Below, piece by piece: positions 6,818 through 13,698 of a DNA stretch of 13,998 bases. A model generated the notes under the pieces. That model did no database searches. It was given only the letters and a program-made list of their open reading frames with translations, and had not been told where the DNA came from. The position numbers and the translations under genes are program-made. How positions within the stretch are numbered: the first letter of the stretch is position 1; each line of letters begins with the position of its first letter. The DNA comes from JAMLGJ01 sp047972145. GTDB taxonomy: Bacteria > Actinomycetota > Acidimicrobiia > Acidimicrobiales > Microtrichaceae. The stretch is from positions 1 to 13,998 of the forward strand of contig JBKEAI010000151.1 in NCBI GenBank assembly GCA_047972145.1. Direction: 5' to 3'.

Positions 6818-7849
6818 TCACCGGTTGGGGTGGATCAGGATCTTGAGCTCGCGGGGGTCGCCTGCCAGGTCGTCGAACGCGCCTTCTGTCTCTTCGAGCG
6901 GCCGGTCGCTGGTGATGAGCTGGCCGAACACGTCGGGGTGTGACGCGACCAGTTCGATGCTGGCTCGGAACTCATTTGGTCGGTAGGCGAAGCTCGCGGT
7001 CACTGTCGCCTCGTGAAGGGTCAGCTGCAACGGGTCGACCTGCACCGGATGGCTGCACGCCCCGGCGAGCACGACCCGACCGTGCGATGGCACCTCGGCG
7101 ATGATCGATCGCACCACCTCGGGTTGCCCGACGCATTCGAAGATGGTTGCGGCTCCCGGGTCGGCGTCGAGTAGCGGGGAGATCGTGGCGACCCTGTGGC
7201 CATGTTCGGCCAGTAGCTCCACGATCGGGGTTCCGGGCCCGTAGGTGGCATCCGCACCGAGACGTGCGGCTGCGTCCCGCCGCTGCACGGATGGTTCGAC
7301 CGCAATGATCGGGCCCCGTCCGGCCAGCGACGCCACCGCGATGATCGCGAGGCCGATCGGGCCCGCCCCGATCACGACCAGCGGTCCTTCTTCGCTCGCG
7401 TGGGCGAGCGCGTGCGCAGCCACCGAGATCGGCTCCACCAGCGCGCCCAGCCGTGGGTCCATCCCATTGGGGAGCGCCCAGGTGCGCGTCGCGTCGAAGG
7501 CCACCAGGTCGGCCAACCCACCGGGATGGATGGGGGAGAGGCCGATCGTCTCGGGTGCGAGCTGGCCCGGGGTGAACGGGATGGACGTCGCGAGGTCACC
7601 GACTCGCAGAGAGGTGTCGGTGTCGGGGCCGATCGCCACGATCTCACCCGCCACCTCATGGCCGGGGATGATCGCCATGACCATCTCGGGGTTGTTCTCC
7701 GCGAGCTCCGCGAACACGACGCGGGCGTGAAGGTCGCTGCCGCATATTCCGGTCGCATCGGGGGCGATCACCACCTGACCCCGCGCCGGTATCGGATCCG
7801 GTACTTCTTCGATGGTTATGACGCCACCACTCATCACTGCTGCACGCAT
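6818..7849 (-). CDS. zinc-type medium-chain alcohol/polyol dehydrogenase (MDR family)
   Basis: This 343-residue NAD(P)-dependent dehydrogenase probably interconverts a secondary alcohol or polyol and its ketone in the cytoplasm. The catalytic-zinc region is clear: Cys36 and Asp39 in GICGSDLH, then His64-Glu65 in the GHEVAGEI motif, and Glu139 in LVEP. The Rossmann loop GAGPIG is at 161-166, with Glu185 at the end of the second strand, favouring NAD over NADP. The lobe that usually holds four structural-zinc cysteines (about 88-113) has none, so the structural zinc is lost, as in some polyol dehydrogenases. ATG 7849 has a strong site (GGGGAGG, 6 nt spacing). It is divergent from the ThDP lyase across a 221-nt regulatory region, suggesting a shared pathway. 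Confidence 0.9.
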   Translation of the reverse strand: MRAAVMSGGVITIEEVPDPIPARGQVVIAPDATGICGSDLHARVVFAELAENNPEMVMAIIPGHEVAGEIVAIGPDTDTSLRVGDLATSIPFTPGQLAPETIGLSPIHPGGLADLVAFDATRTWALPNGMDPRLGALVEPISVAAHALAHASEEGPLVVIGAGPIGLAIIAVASLAGRGPIIAVEPSVQRRDAAARLGADATYGPGTPIVELLAEHGHRVATISPLLDADPGAATIFECVGQPEVVRSIIAEVPSHGRVVLAGACSHPVQVDPLQLTLHEATVTASFAYRPNEFRASIELVASHPDVFGQLITSDRPLEETEGAFDDLAGDPRELKILIHPNR

Positions 7850-7881
7850 GTTCTACCTCCCCGATCCCGTTGTTCACCCCT

Positions 7882-7904
7882 GCGGCGGGATATTCGATCG
7901 CCGC
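7882..7904. repeat. 6-bp GC inverted repeat upstream of the dehydrogenase
   Basis: GCGGCG (7882-7887) and CGCCGC (7899-7904) pair across an A/T-rich 11-nt centre, about 33 nt upstream of the dehydrogenase start. It may be a leader hairpin or a binding site on the leftward transcript; the short length leaves chance open. Confidence 0.2.
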
Positions 7905-7968
7905 GCGGGTCGACGCTGTTGCGGATCTCTTTGTGTTGGTCAGCTAATCGTTGCCGAGGAACAACCTA

Positions 7969-7997
7969 TTGAATTGAGACTCAAGTCTCACTATATT
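7969..7997 (+). promoter_or_regulatory. sigma-70-type promoter of the ThDP-lyase operon
   Basis: A -35 TTGAAT (7969-7974) and a -10 TATATT (7992-7997) are separated by exactly 17 nt, close to consensus for a housekeeping sigma. Transcription should begin near 8004, leaving a leader of roughly 67 nt to the ATG at 8071. This A/T-rich patch stands out in a GC-rich window. A palindrome fills the spacer (separate entry). Confidence 0.7.
7975..7990. promoter_or_regulatory. palindromic operator nested between -35 and -10
   Basis: TGAGACT-CA-AGTCTCA is a perfect 7-bp inverted repeat with a 2-nt centre. It occupies 16 of the 17 spacer bases, so a bound dimer would block RNA polymerase directly. Its size suits a TetR-type dimer, and the TetR gene at 9807 is the nearest regulator. 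It lies about 126 nt from the divergent dehydrogenase start and could affect both directions. The regulator assignment is inference. Confidence 0.65.
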
Positions 7998-8070
7998 CGG
8001 CTTCCAGGTCAACAGCCGACGGGTGCGCGAGCCCGACGAGGCCACTCGCGCTGAATCCAGGGGGAAAGTC

Positions 8071-9810
8071 ATGGTCGACGGATCATCTGAAGCATCCACG
8101 AGGGCCAACGGTGGTGAGCTGGCCGCGTGGGCGTTGGCCCAAGGCGGTGTGGAGGTCGTATTCGCTCTCCATGGTGGGCACCTCGATTCGTTCCTCACGG
8201 GCTGTCGAGACGTCGGGATCGAACTGGTCGACTGCCGTCACGAGGCAGCGGCGGTCAATGCGGCGGACGGATACGCCCGCAGCACCGGACGTGTCGGCGT
8301 TGCCGCGGTGACCGCGGGCCCGGGCCTGTTCAATGCTGTGGGAGGGATAAGCAACGCCGCTGCCGACTCGATCCCCGTGGTCGTCATCACCAGCTCACCG
8401 CCGCTGGGGGAATCCGAGACCGGTGAGATGCAGGGTCGGCTCGACCAACTCGGTGTGGTCGCTCCGATCACCCGCTGGGCCCAGCGCGCGTATGCGCCCC
8501 AGAGGGTTCCCGACCTGGTCGGACTCGCGATCCGTCACGCCACCGGGGGAGTGCCCGGCCCGGTGGTGTTGGACCTGCCGATCGATGTCGCGTTCACCCC
8601 GGTCGAGTGGTCCGTGGTGCCGCCCTTCGGTTCGCCGGTCGCGGCGCGACCCCCCGTGCCCGGCAGCGAGGTGATCGATGCTGCGGTGGAGCTGATCGCG
8701 GGCGCGCAACGACCGGTGATCGTGCTGGGTGACGCGACGATGACCTCCGATGTCGGCCCGGCTCTCGAACGCCTGGTGGATGCCACCTCGATGCCGGTGT
8801 TCGCAACCACGCTCACCCGCGGGATGTTGCCCGGCCCACACCCGTGCAACGGCGGCGTGCTTCCCTCACTTGCAGGACTCTCGATGATCGGTGCGGGGCC
8901 ACCCGACGTGGTCATGCTCGTCGGCGCGTCGTTCGGGTTGCTGCTCGGCGGGAGGGGCTTCCAGGAGATGGTCGGCGGCGCCAAGATCGTGCAACTGCAC
9001 GTCGACCCAGCCGAGATCGGCCGCCTCGGTCCTGTCGAGGTCGGGGTTCTGGGTGACCTCGGCGCTGGCCTCGACGCCATCGGTGAGCGTCTCGGCGAGG
9101 TTGACCACAGCGGGTGGGCTGCTCAGGCAACCGGTTTGCGCAACTTCGGCGACATGCTCTTCGAGGGTGCCGCCATGGAGGACGACGGCATCCACCCGCA
9201 CCGCGTCGCGAAGGAGATCGCCACCCGGTTGCCGGGCGGATCGATCCTGGTCCGCGACGGCGGTGAGAGCGCGGTGTGGATCGACTGGGCAAGCGCAGGA
9301 GTGGACCTCGAGCAGTCGATCTCCTATGGCTACCAGGGGCATCTCGGAGTCGGTCAGGGCATGGCCATCGGGGCCCAGGTCGCCTACCCGGACTGTCGGG
9401 TGATCCAGGTGACCGGCGACGGTGCGATCGGGTTCCACATCCAGGAGTGGGACACGATGGTGCGCCACCGTCTGCCGATCGTCACCGTGGTGTTCAACAA
9501 CTCCTCATGGGGCATGTCGATCCACGGCCAGCACGCGGTCTACGGACCCGACGGTGACGTGATCACACGGCTGGCTCCGACCCGCTACGACCTGGTTGCC
9601 GAGGGCTTCGGTGCCTTCGGCCAACACGTCGAGCACGTCGATGAACTGGGCCCTGCACTCGAACGGGCCATCGAGGCGGACCTTCCGTCGGTGATCGATG
9701 TCGCCACCTCCGCGCAGGTCGTGCATCCGCTGACCACCTCGATGCTCGGCGACCTCGAATCGGCCGACGAGATCCCGATCCCGTACTACGACAACATCCC
9801 GCTGCGTTGA
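8071..9810 (+). CDS. thiamine-diphosphate-dependent lyase/carboligase, benzaldehyde lyase-like
   Basis: This 579-residue enzyme has the three-domain fold of ThDP decarboxylases. The catalytic glutamate is Glu58 in CRHEAAAVNAADGYAR, and the ThDP/metal motif runs from GDG (449-451) to NN (476-477). It resembles benzaldehyde lyase as I recall that sequence: LHGGH at 33-37 aligns with the LHGAH holding active-site His29, and Gln121 (EMQGRLDQ) aligns with Gln113. Both residues and the catalytic Glu (Glu50 there) keep the same offset of 8. Likely chemistry is reversible cleavage or formation of acyloins (alpha-hydroxyketones). Acetolactate synthase is less likely, but a 2-hydroxyacyl-CoA lyase or another decarboxylase is not excluded. 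ATG 8071 has AGGGGGA 5 nt upstream; a GTG at 8023 would be too close to the predicted transcript start. It is the first gene of the rightward operon. Confidence 0.88.
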   Translation: MVDGSSEASTRANGGELAAWALAQGGVEVVFALHGGHLDSFLTGCRDVGIELVDCRHEAAAVNAADGYARSTGRVGVAAVTAGPGLFNAVGGISNAAADSIPVVVITSSPPLGESETGEMQGRLDQLGVVAPITRWAQRAYAPQRVPDLVGLAIRHATGGVPGPVVLDLPIDVAFTPVEWSVVPPFGSPVAARPPVPGSEVIDAAVELIAGAQRPVIVLGDATMTSDVGPALERLVDATSMPVFATTLTRGMLPGPHPCNGGVLPSLAGLSMIGAGPPDVVMLVGASFGLLLGGRGFQEMVGGAKIVQLHVDPAEIGRLGPVEVGVLGDLGAGLDAIGERLGEVDHSGWAAQATGLRNFGDMLFEGAAMEDDGIHPHRVAKEIATRLPGGSILVRDGGESAVWIDWASAGVDLEQSISYGYQGHLGVGQGMAIGAQVAYPDCRVIQVTGDGAIGFHIQEWDTMVRHRLPIVTVVFNNSSWGMSIHGQHAVYGPDGDVITRLAPTRYDLVAEGFGAFGQHVEHVDELGPALERAIEADLPSVIDVATSAQVVHPLTTSMLGDLESADEIPIPYYDNIPLR

Positions 9811-10514
9811 ACGGCCACACCGGATCGTCAACCGCCCCCGACGCGCGCAACGGTGCGCCGTCAATGTCCGATGCACGAATCGGACATGCATCTATGCCCG
9901 ACGGGCGTAATGGACGGCGCCAGCGCAATGCCGTTCGCCTCTTCGACGCGGCATGTGAGTTGCTGACCGAACGCAGCTACGACGAGGTGACCGTCGATGC
10001 GATCTGTGAACGTGCCGAGGTCGGCCGTGCCACGTTCTTTCGCATCTACGGCTCCAAGGGTGGGCTGCTGCGGGAGTTGAACCGCCGGCTCACCGATGAT
10101 GCCCAAGAGCGTCTGGCCGCCGGGGACACCTCGGATGCGTACACCCGACTCGACACGGTGCGCACAGCGATTGTCGATGCGTGGAACGGAGCCGATGCCG
10201 CTCAGATGGCGATGGCACGGGAGTTCATCCGCAACGGCTCGTTGCTCGAACCCCACGCAGCACACCCTGAACTGGCCGCGCTCGTGCGCGGCATCGTGGC
10301 AGATGGGGTGAGTTCGGGTGAGCTCCACTCACAGGTGCCTGTCGACCTGGCGGCTTCACTTGCGTTGGTGCAGTTGGTCGCTCCGGTTGCCTATCTGCTC
10401 GGTGAGCCCACCGAGCACCGCGTCGATATCGACGCGGTGTCGTCGACGTTGTTCGAGCAGTGGTACCAGGGCATGGCAACCCACCCGCTCCGCGCTGATG
10501 GGCATGCCCGCTGA
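9807..10514 (+). CDS. TetR-family transcriptional regulator
   Basis: The helix-turn-helix is at about residues 41-90: RLFDAACELLTERSYDEVTVDAICERAEVG, then recognition helix RATFFRIYGSKGGLLREL. It is followed by a helical ligand-binding domain to residue 235. The TTG at 9807 overlaps the stop of the lyase gene (TTGA), which suggests coupled translation. ATGs at 9864 and 9894 would give shorter forms lacking 19 or 29 residues. The extra N-terminus consists of 10-residue repeats whose DNA differs mainly at third codon positions, which favours it being translated. Co-transcription with the lyase and the palindromic operator in the lyase promoter suggest a repressor that senses a pathway compound. 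The ligand is unknown. Confidence 0.88.
   Translation: MNGHTGSSTAPDARNGAPSMSDARIGHASMPDGRNGRRQRNAVRLFDAACELLTERSYDEVTVDAICERAEVGRATFFRIYGSKGGLLRELNRRLTDDAQERLAAGDTSDAYTRLDTVRTAIVDAWNGADAAQMAMAREFIRNGSLLEPHAAHPELAALVRGIVADGVSSGELHSQVPVDLAASLALVQLVAPVAYLLGEPTEHRVDIDAVSSTLFEQWYQGMATHPLRADGHAR
9837..9914 (+). repeat. imperfect 30-bp tandem repeats in the TetR N-terminus
   Basis: Successive 30-nt units encode PDARNGAPSM, SDARIGHASM and PDGRNG. Codons vary mostly at the third base (gac/gat/gac, cgc/cga/cgt, ggt/gga/gga), so similarity is stronger in protein than in DNA. This indicates an old duplication kept in frame. Confidence 0.5.
9864..9887. promoter_or_regulatory. 9-bp perfect inverted repeat near the TetR start (possible operator)
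   Basis: ATGTCCGAT (9864-9872) and ATCGGACAT (9879-9887) are exact reverse complements with a 6-nt centre, giving a 24-bp site typical in size for a TetR-type dimer. It lies inside the long form of the gene, or just upstream of ATG 9894. It does not share the half-site of the 7975-7990 palindrome. Autoregulation is possible; so is coincidence within the repeat unit. Confidence 0.4.
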
Positions 10515-10595
10515 ACCCGGTCCCGAAACCCGCCAGGTGGGCCAACCACATGTACAGGCCCGTAGGGGGATCCGGTCGAACCGTCCGAGGAGGAC

Positions 10596-10700
10596 ATGAT
10601 GGGTACGCGATTCGAGGGCCGCAGCGCGGTGGTCATTGGAGCAGCTTCGGGTATCGGGCGGGCAACAGCCCGGGTGGTGGTCGCGGTGGAGGTCCCGTAG
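10596..10700 (+). pseudogene. truncated N-terminus of a short-chain dehydrogenase/reductase (SDR)
   Basis: A strong Shine-Dalgarno site (GAGGAGG) precedes ATGATG, and the frame reads MMGTRFEGRSAVVIGAASG followed by IGRATARVVVAVEVP, then TAG. The first about 28 codons are an unmistakable SDR start: the 'F.GR.A.VIG' strand and the GxxxGIG cofactor loop (GAASGIG). The sequence then leaves the family after ARVV and stops, leaving 34 codons of a normal 250. No other frame continues the SDR. It is therefore the 5' remnant of a deleted dehydrogenase, left between the TetR gene and the saccharopine-dehydrogenase-like gene. Its intact ribosome site means a short peptide may still be made. Confidence 0.75.
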
Positions 10701-10744
10701 GTTTGATGCCTGTTTCCCACGGCGGTCGATGACAGGAGCGGGAA

Positions 10745-12001
10745 TTGGCGACGATTGCGGTGTTGGGCGGGGCCGGCGGAGTCGGTCGGGTCGCGGTGGA
10801 GACGCTGACCCATCTCGATGAGGTCGATGACGTGATCGTCGCAGATCTCGACCCCGGAGCGGTCGAGGCCGTGGTGAAGGAGTTCGATTCGTCCAAGTTG
10901 CGCGCGGTGGCACTCGATGTGAGCGACCGGGCTGCACTGGTGGACCTGCTCGGCGGTGTGGACGTCGTGCTGAACTGCGTGGGCCCGTTCTACCGGTTCG
11001 GTCCACCGACCCTCGCAGCCGCGATCGAAGCCGGCGTCGGCTATGTGGATGTGTGCGACGATCTCGACGCCACGCGGGCACTGCTCGACCAACACGACGC
11101 CGCGCAGGCAGCCGGGATCACCGCATTGGTCGGCATGGGCAACTCACCCGGCCTCGCGAACGTGTTCGTGAAGCTGTGTGCGGACGAGCTGCTCGACGAG
11201 GTCACAGCGGTTGACATCTTCCACGTCCACGGCGGTGAACCCTCCGAGGGTGCGGGGGTGCTCAAGCACCGGATCCACGCGATGGTCGACGACGTGCCGT
11301 TGTTCATCGACGGCGAGTTCATCGACGTGCGCCAACTCGAACCCAGTGGCCTTCAGCACGTGCGCCAGATCGACTTCCAAGGGGTGGGGACCTATCCCGC
11401 CTACCCGTACCCCCATCCCGAGACGATCACCCTGCCCGGGGTGTTCCCCACGCTTCGCCGCGCCACCAACCTGGGTGTGGTGTACCCGCTGTCGTACTTC
11501 TCGATGACCCAGGAACTGGTTCGCGCCGGAATGGCCGAAGAAGAGAGCCTCACTGTGGGCGATGTGGAGGTCGCGCCGATCGATGTGATGGTCGCCCTCA
11601 TCCAGAAGCACCGCCCCGCGTTGTTGGCAGCCGAGGGCATCACCGAACCGGGTGGTTGCCTGCGGGTGGATGTGACCGGCACCGTCGACGGTGCAGAGCA
11701 CACATATATCTGCTCGCTCACCTCTTCGGGTGCCGGAGCCGGTCAGGGCACCGGCATCCCTGCCGCGCTCGGCGCGGCGCTGCACCTGCGAGGGGCACTC
11801 GATGGACGCACGGGGGTGTTCCCACCGGAGGCGATCGTGCCGGTGGGTGACCTATTGACTCTCGCCGGTGACGTTGTGGGTGTGATGGGCGTCGCAAGTG
11901 GCGGTGACGCTGCCGGTGGGGAACCCGGTGGTGCCATGCCCCTCACCGTGGAGCACATAACCCCCGACGGCAGGCGCGAGACGGTACCGATGGGCTTCTG
12001 A
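10745..12001 (+). CDS. saccharopine dehydrogenase-family NAD(P)-binding protein
   Basis: This 418-residue protein opens with a Rossmann fold: TIAVLGGAGGVGRVAVETL (loop GGAGGVG at about 8-14), then VIVADLDPG with an acidic residue after the second strand, and VLNCVGPFYRFGPPTLAAAIEAGVGYVDVCDD. This last stretch is a hallmark of the saccharopine dehydrogenase/carboxynorspermidine dehydrogenase superfamily. The middle contains GNSPGLANVFVK, also seen in that group. Members make or cleave secondary amines or act as general reductases, so the substrate is open. The TTG start at 10745 has AGGAG about 7 nt upstream. The stop overlaps the next start by one base (TGATG), so it is tightly coupled to the FGGY kinase, suggesting linked steps. 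Confidence 0.85.
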   Translation: MATIAVLGGAGGVGRVAVETLTHLDEVDDVIVADLDPGAVEAVVKEFDSSKLRAVALDVSDRAALVDLLGGVDVVLNCVGPFYRFGPPTLAAAIEAGVGYVDVCDDLDATRALLDQHDAAQAAGITALVGMGNSPGLANVFVKLCADELLDEVTAVDIFHVHGGEPSEGAGVLKHRIHAMVDDVPLFIDGEFIDVRQLEPSGLQHVRQIDFQGVGTYPAYPYPHPETITLPGVFPTLRRATNLGVVYPLSYFSMTQELVRAGMAEEESLTVGDVEVAPIDVMVALIQKHRPALLAAEGITEPGGCLRVDVTGTVDGAEHTYICSLTSSGAGAGQGTGIPAALGAALHLRGALDGRTGVFPPEAIVPVGDLLTLAGDVVGVMGVASGGDAAGGEPGGAMPLTVEHITPDGRRETVPMGF

Positions 12002-13671
12002 TGAGCTCTACCGGACCGAACGAGCCGAGCCGGCCACTGGAGTCGCTCGCTGGAGTGGCGAGTACCCGTGAGCGTGGCCAACCTGCCACGGTGCTAGCGG
12101 TCGACCTCGGCACGGGCGGACCGAAGACCGCGTTGGTTGCCCTGGATGGCACCGTGGTGGCGTCGGTGCACCGACGCGTCGAACCTGTCGTGTCCGCCGA
12201 TGGAACCGCGGTGCAGGACCCGTCGGCCTGGTGGCAGGCCGTGTGCGACGGCACCCGGGAGCTCACAGGTACTGAACCTGACGCTGCCGCGAGGGTGGTC
12301 GCCGTGGCGGTCACCGGGCAGTGGGGATCCACCGTGCCGGTCGACGAAGACGGTGAGGCTGTGGGTGAGTGCATGCTCTGGATGGACACCCGGGGTCGCG
12401 ACCTCGCGCGCGGTGTGCTCGGCGGGCGGATCTCGGTCGAGGGGTTTGCCCCGCGTGGGATCCTCGAGTGGATTCGCCGTGCCGGCGGTGCGCCCTCCAC
12501 CGAGGGCAATGACCCGCTCGGGCACCGGTTGTGGATCCAACACGAAGAGCCCGCGATCTACCGGCGAACCGCCACGTTCCTGGAGCCGCTCGACTACCTC
12601 AACGCGAAGTTCTGCGGCACCGTCGCGGCCTCGCAGGCGTCGATGCTGCTGTCGTGGCTGACCGACAACCGCCAACTTCGCCAGACGGCATACGACCCGA
12701 CCCTGCTCCGCCAGGCGAAGGTCGACCCACAGCGCCTGCCCCGCCTGGTTCCGACAGGTTCGGTGGTCGGGACGGTCACCCCCGAGGTGGCCGCCCAGAT
12801 CGGGCTACCCGAGGGGGTGCCCGTACTCACCGCGCTGCCCGACCTTCTCTCAGCCACGCTGGGTTCCGGCACGATCGGCATGTACGAGGCACACGTGTCG
12901 ATCAGCACCTCGGCATGGATCGGATGTCACGCGCCGACCAAGCGCACCTCGATCTCCAAGCAGATGGCGACGGTCCCTTCGGCACTCGACGACTGCTACG
13001 TGCTGGCCAACAACCACGAGACCGCAGGTGTGTGCCTGGAGTGGGCGCGGGGCCTGTTGGTCGCGGCCGATGATGGGCTCACCGAACCCGCCGCTGGTCG
13101 TTTCACCGCTGGGTCCGAGGTACCTCTCGCGGCACTCGACGAGGTGGCGGCGACAGCGGCGAGTGGCAGTGGTGGGGTGTTGTTCGCGCCGTGGCTCAAC
13201 GGCGAACGTTCACCGGTGGCCGACACCGACCTGCGCGGCGGGTTCCACAACCTGTCGCTGGCAACCACCCGGGCGGACCTGATCCGCTCTGTGCTCGAGG
13301 GGGTGGCGCACAACAATCGTTGGCTGCTCGAGGAGTCCGAATCGGTGCTCAAGCATCCCCTCGGGGATCTGCGGATCATCGGCGGTGGCGCGCAATCGGA
13401 TCTGTGGTGCCAGATCCACGCGGATGTGTTCGGTCGACCGCTGCACCGGGTGGCCGATCCGCTCCTCGCCAACGTGCGGGGTGCCGCGGCGTTCGCCGGG
13501 TTGTCGCTTGGTCTGATCGATCGCTCCGATGTGCCCTCGATGGCGAGCATCGAGGAGACCTTCCGCCCCGATCCCGCCGCTCAGCGCGTACACGGGGTGA
13601 TGCACCGCGAGTTCGTCAAGCTCCACAAGGTGGAACGCCGCATGTACCGCCGCCTCGCCAAGCTGCGCTGA
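12001..13671 (+). CDS. FGGY-family carbohydrate kinase (xylulokinase-like)
   Basis: This 556-residue protein has the two-domain actin-like ATPase fold of FGGY sugar kinases, which phosphorylate a sugar or polyol with ATP. An unusual leader of about 30 residues precedes the first phosphate loop AVDLGTGGPKTALVALDG (Asp35). The substrate-side strand has VTGQWGSTVPVDEDG and WMDTRG (Asp129, Arg131). The likely catalytic base is Asp281 in ALPDLLSATLGSG, where xylulokinases normally have a GGGDNA-type motif, so this is a divergent subgroup. The C-terminal signature GGGAQSDLWCQIHAD is at 461-475, followed by ANVRGAAAFAGLSLGLI. ATG 12001 overlaps the upstream stop, so it is translationally coupled. 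The substrate is unknown; xylulose is only one possibility. Confidence 0.9.
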   Translation: MSSTGPNEPSRPLESLAGVASTRERGQPATVLAVDLGTGGPKTALVALDGTVVASVHRRVEPVVSADGTAVQDPSAWWQAVCDGTRELTGTEPDAAARVVAVAVTGQWGSTVPVDEDGEAVGECMLWMDTRGRDLARGVLGGRISVEGFAPRGILEWIRRAGGAPSTEGNDPLGHRLWIQHEEPAIYRRTATFLEPLDYLNAKFCGTVAASQASMLLSWLTDNRQLRQTAYDPTLLRQAKVDPQRLPRLVPTGSVVGTVTPEVAAQIGLPEGVPVLTALPDLLSATLGSGTIGMYEAHVSISTSAWIGCHAPTKRTSISKQMATVPSALDDCYVLANNHETAGVCLEWARGLLVAADDGLTEPAAGRFTAGSEVPLAALDEVAATAASGSGGVLFAPWLNGERSPVADTDLRGGFHNLSLATTRADLIRSVLEGVAHNNRWLLEESESVLKHPLGDLRIIGGGAQSDLWCQIHADVFGRPLHRVADPLLANVRGAAAFAGLSLGLIDRSDVPSMASIEETFRPDPAAQRVHGVMHREFVKLHKVERRMYRRLAKLR

Positions 13672-13698
13672 CCCTGCGCCGTCGATGGTAGGTGGCGA

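Noticed and set aside
8023..8070. Earlier GTG start of the ThDP lyase
   Set aside because: It would lie only about 20 nt after the predicted transcript start and lacks a ribosome site, whereas ATG 8071 follows AGGGGGA at 5 nt.
13672..13698. Terminator between the convergent kinase and hydrolase genes
   Set aside because: The 27-nt gap has no stable stem or T-run.
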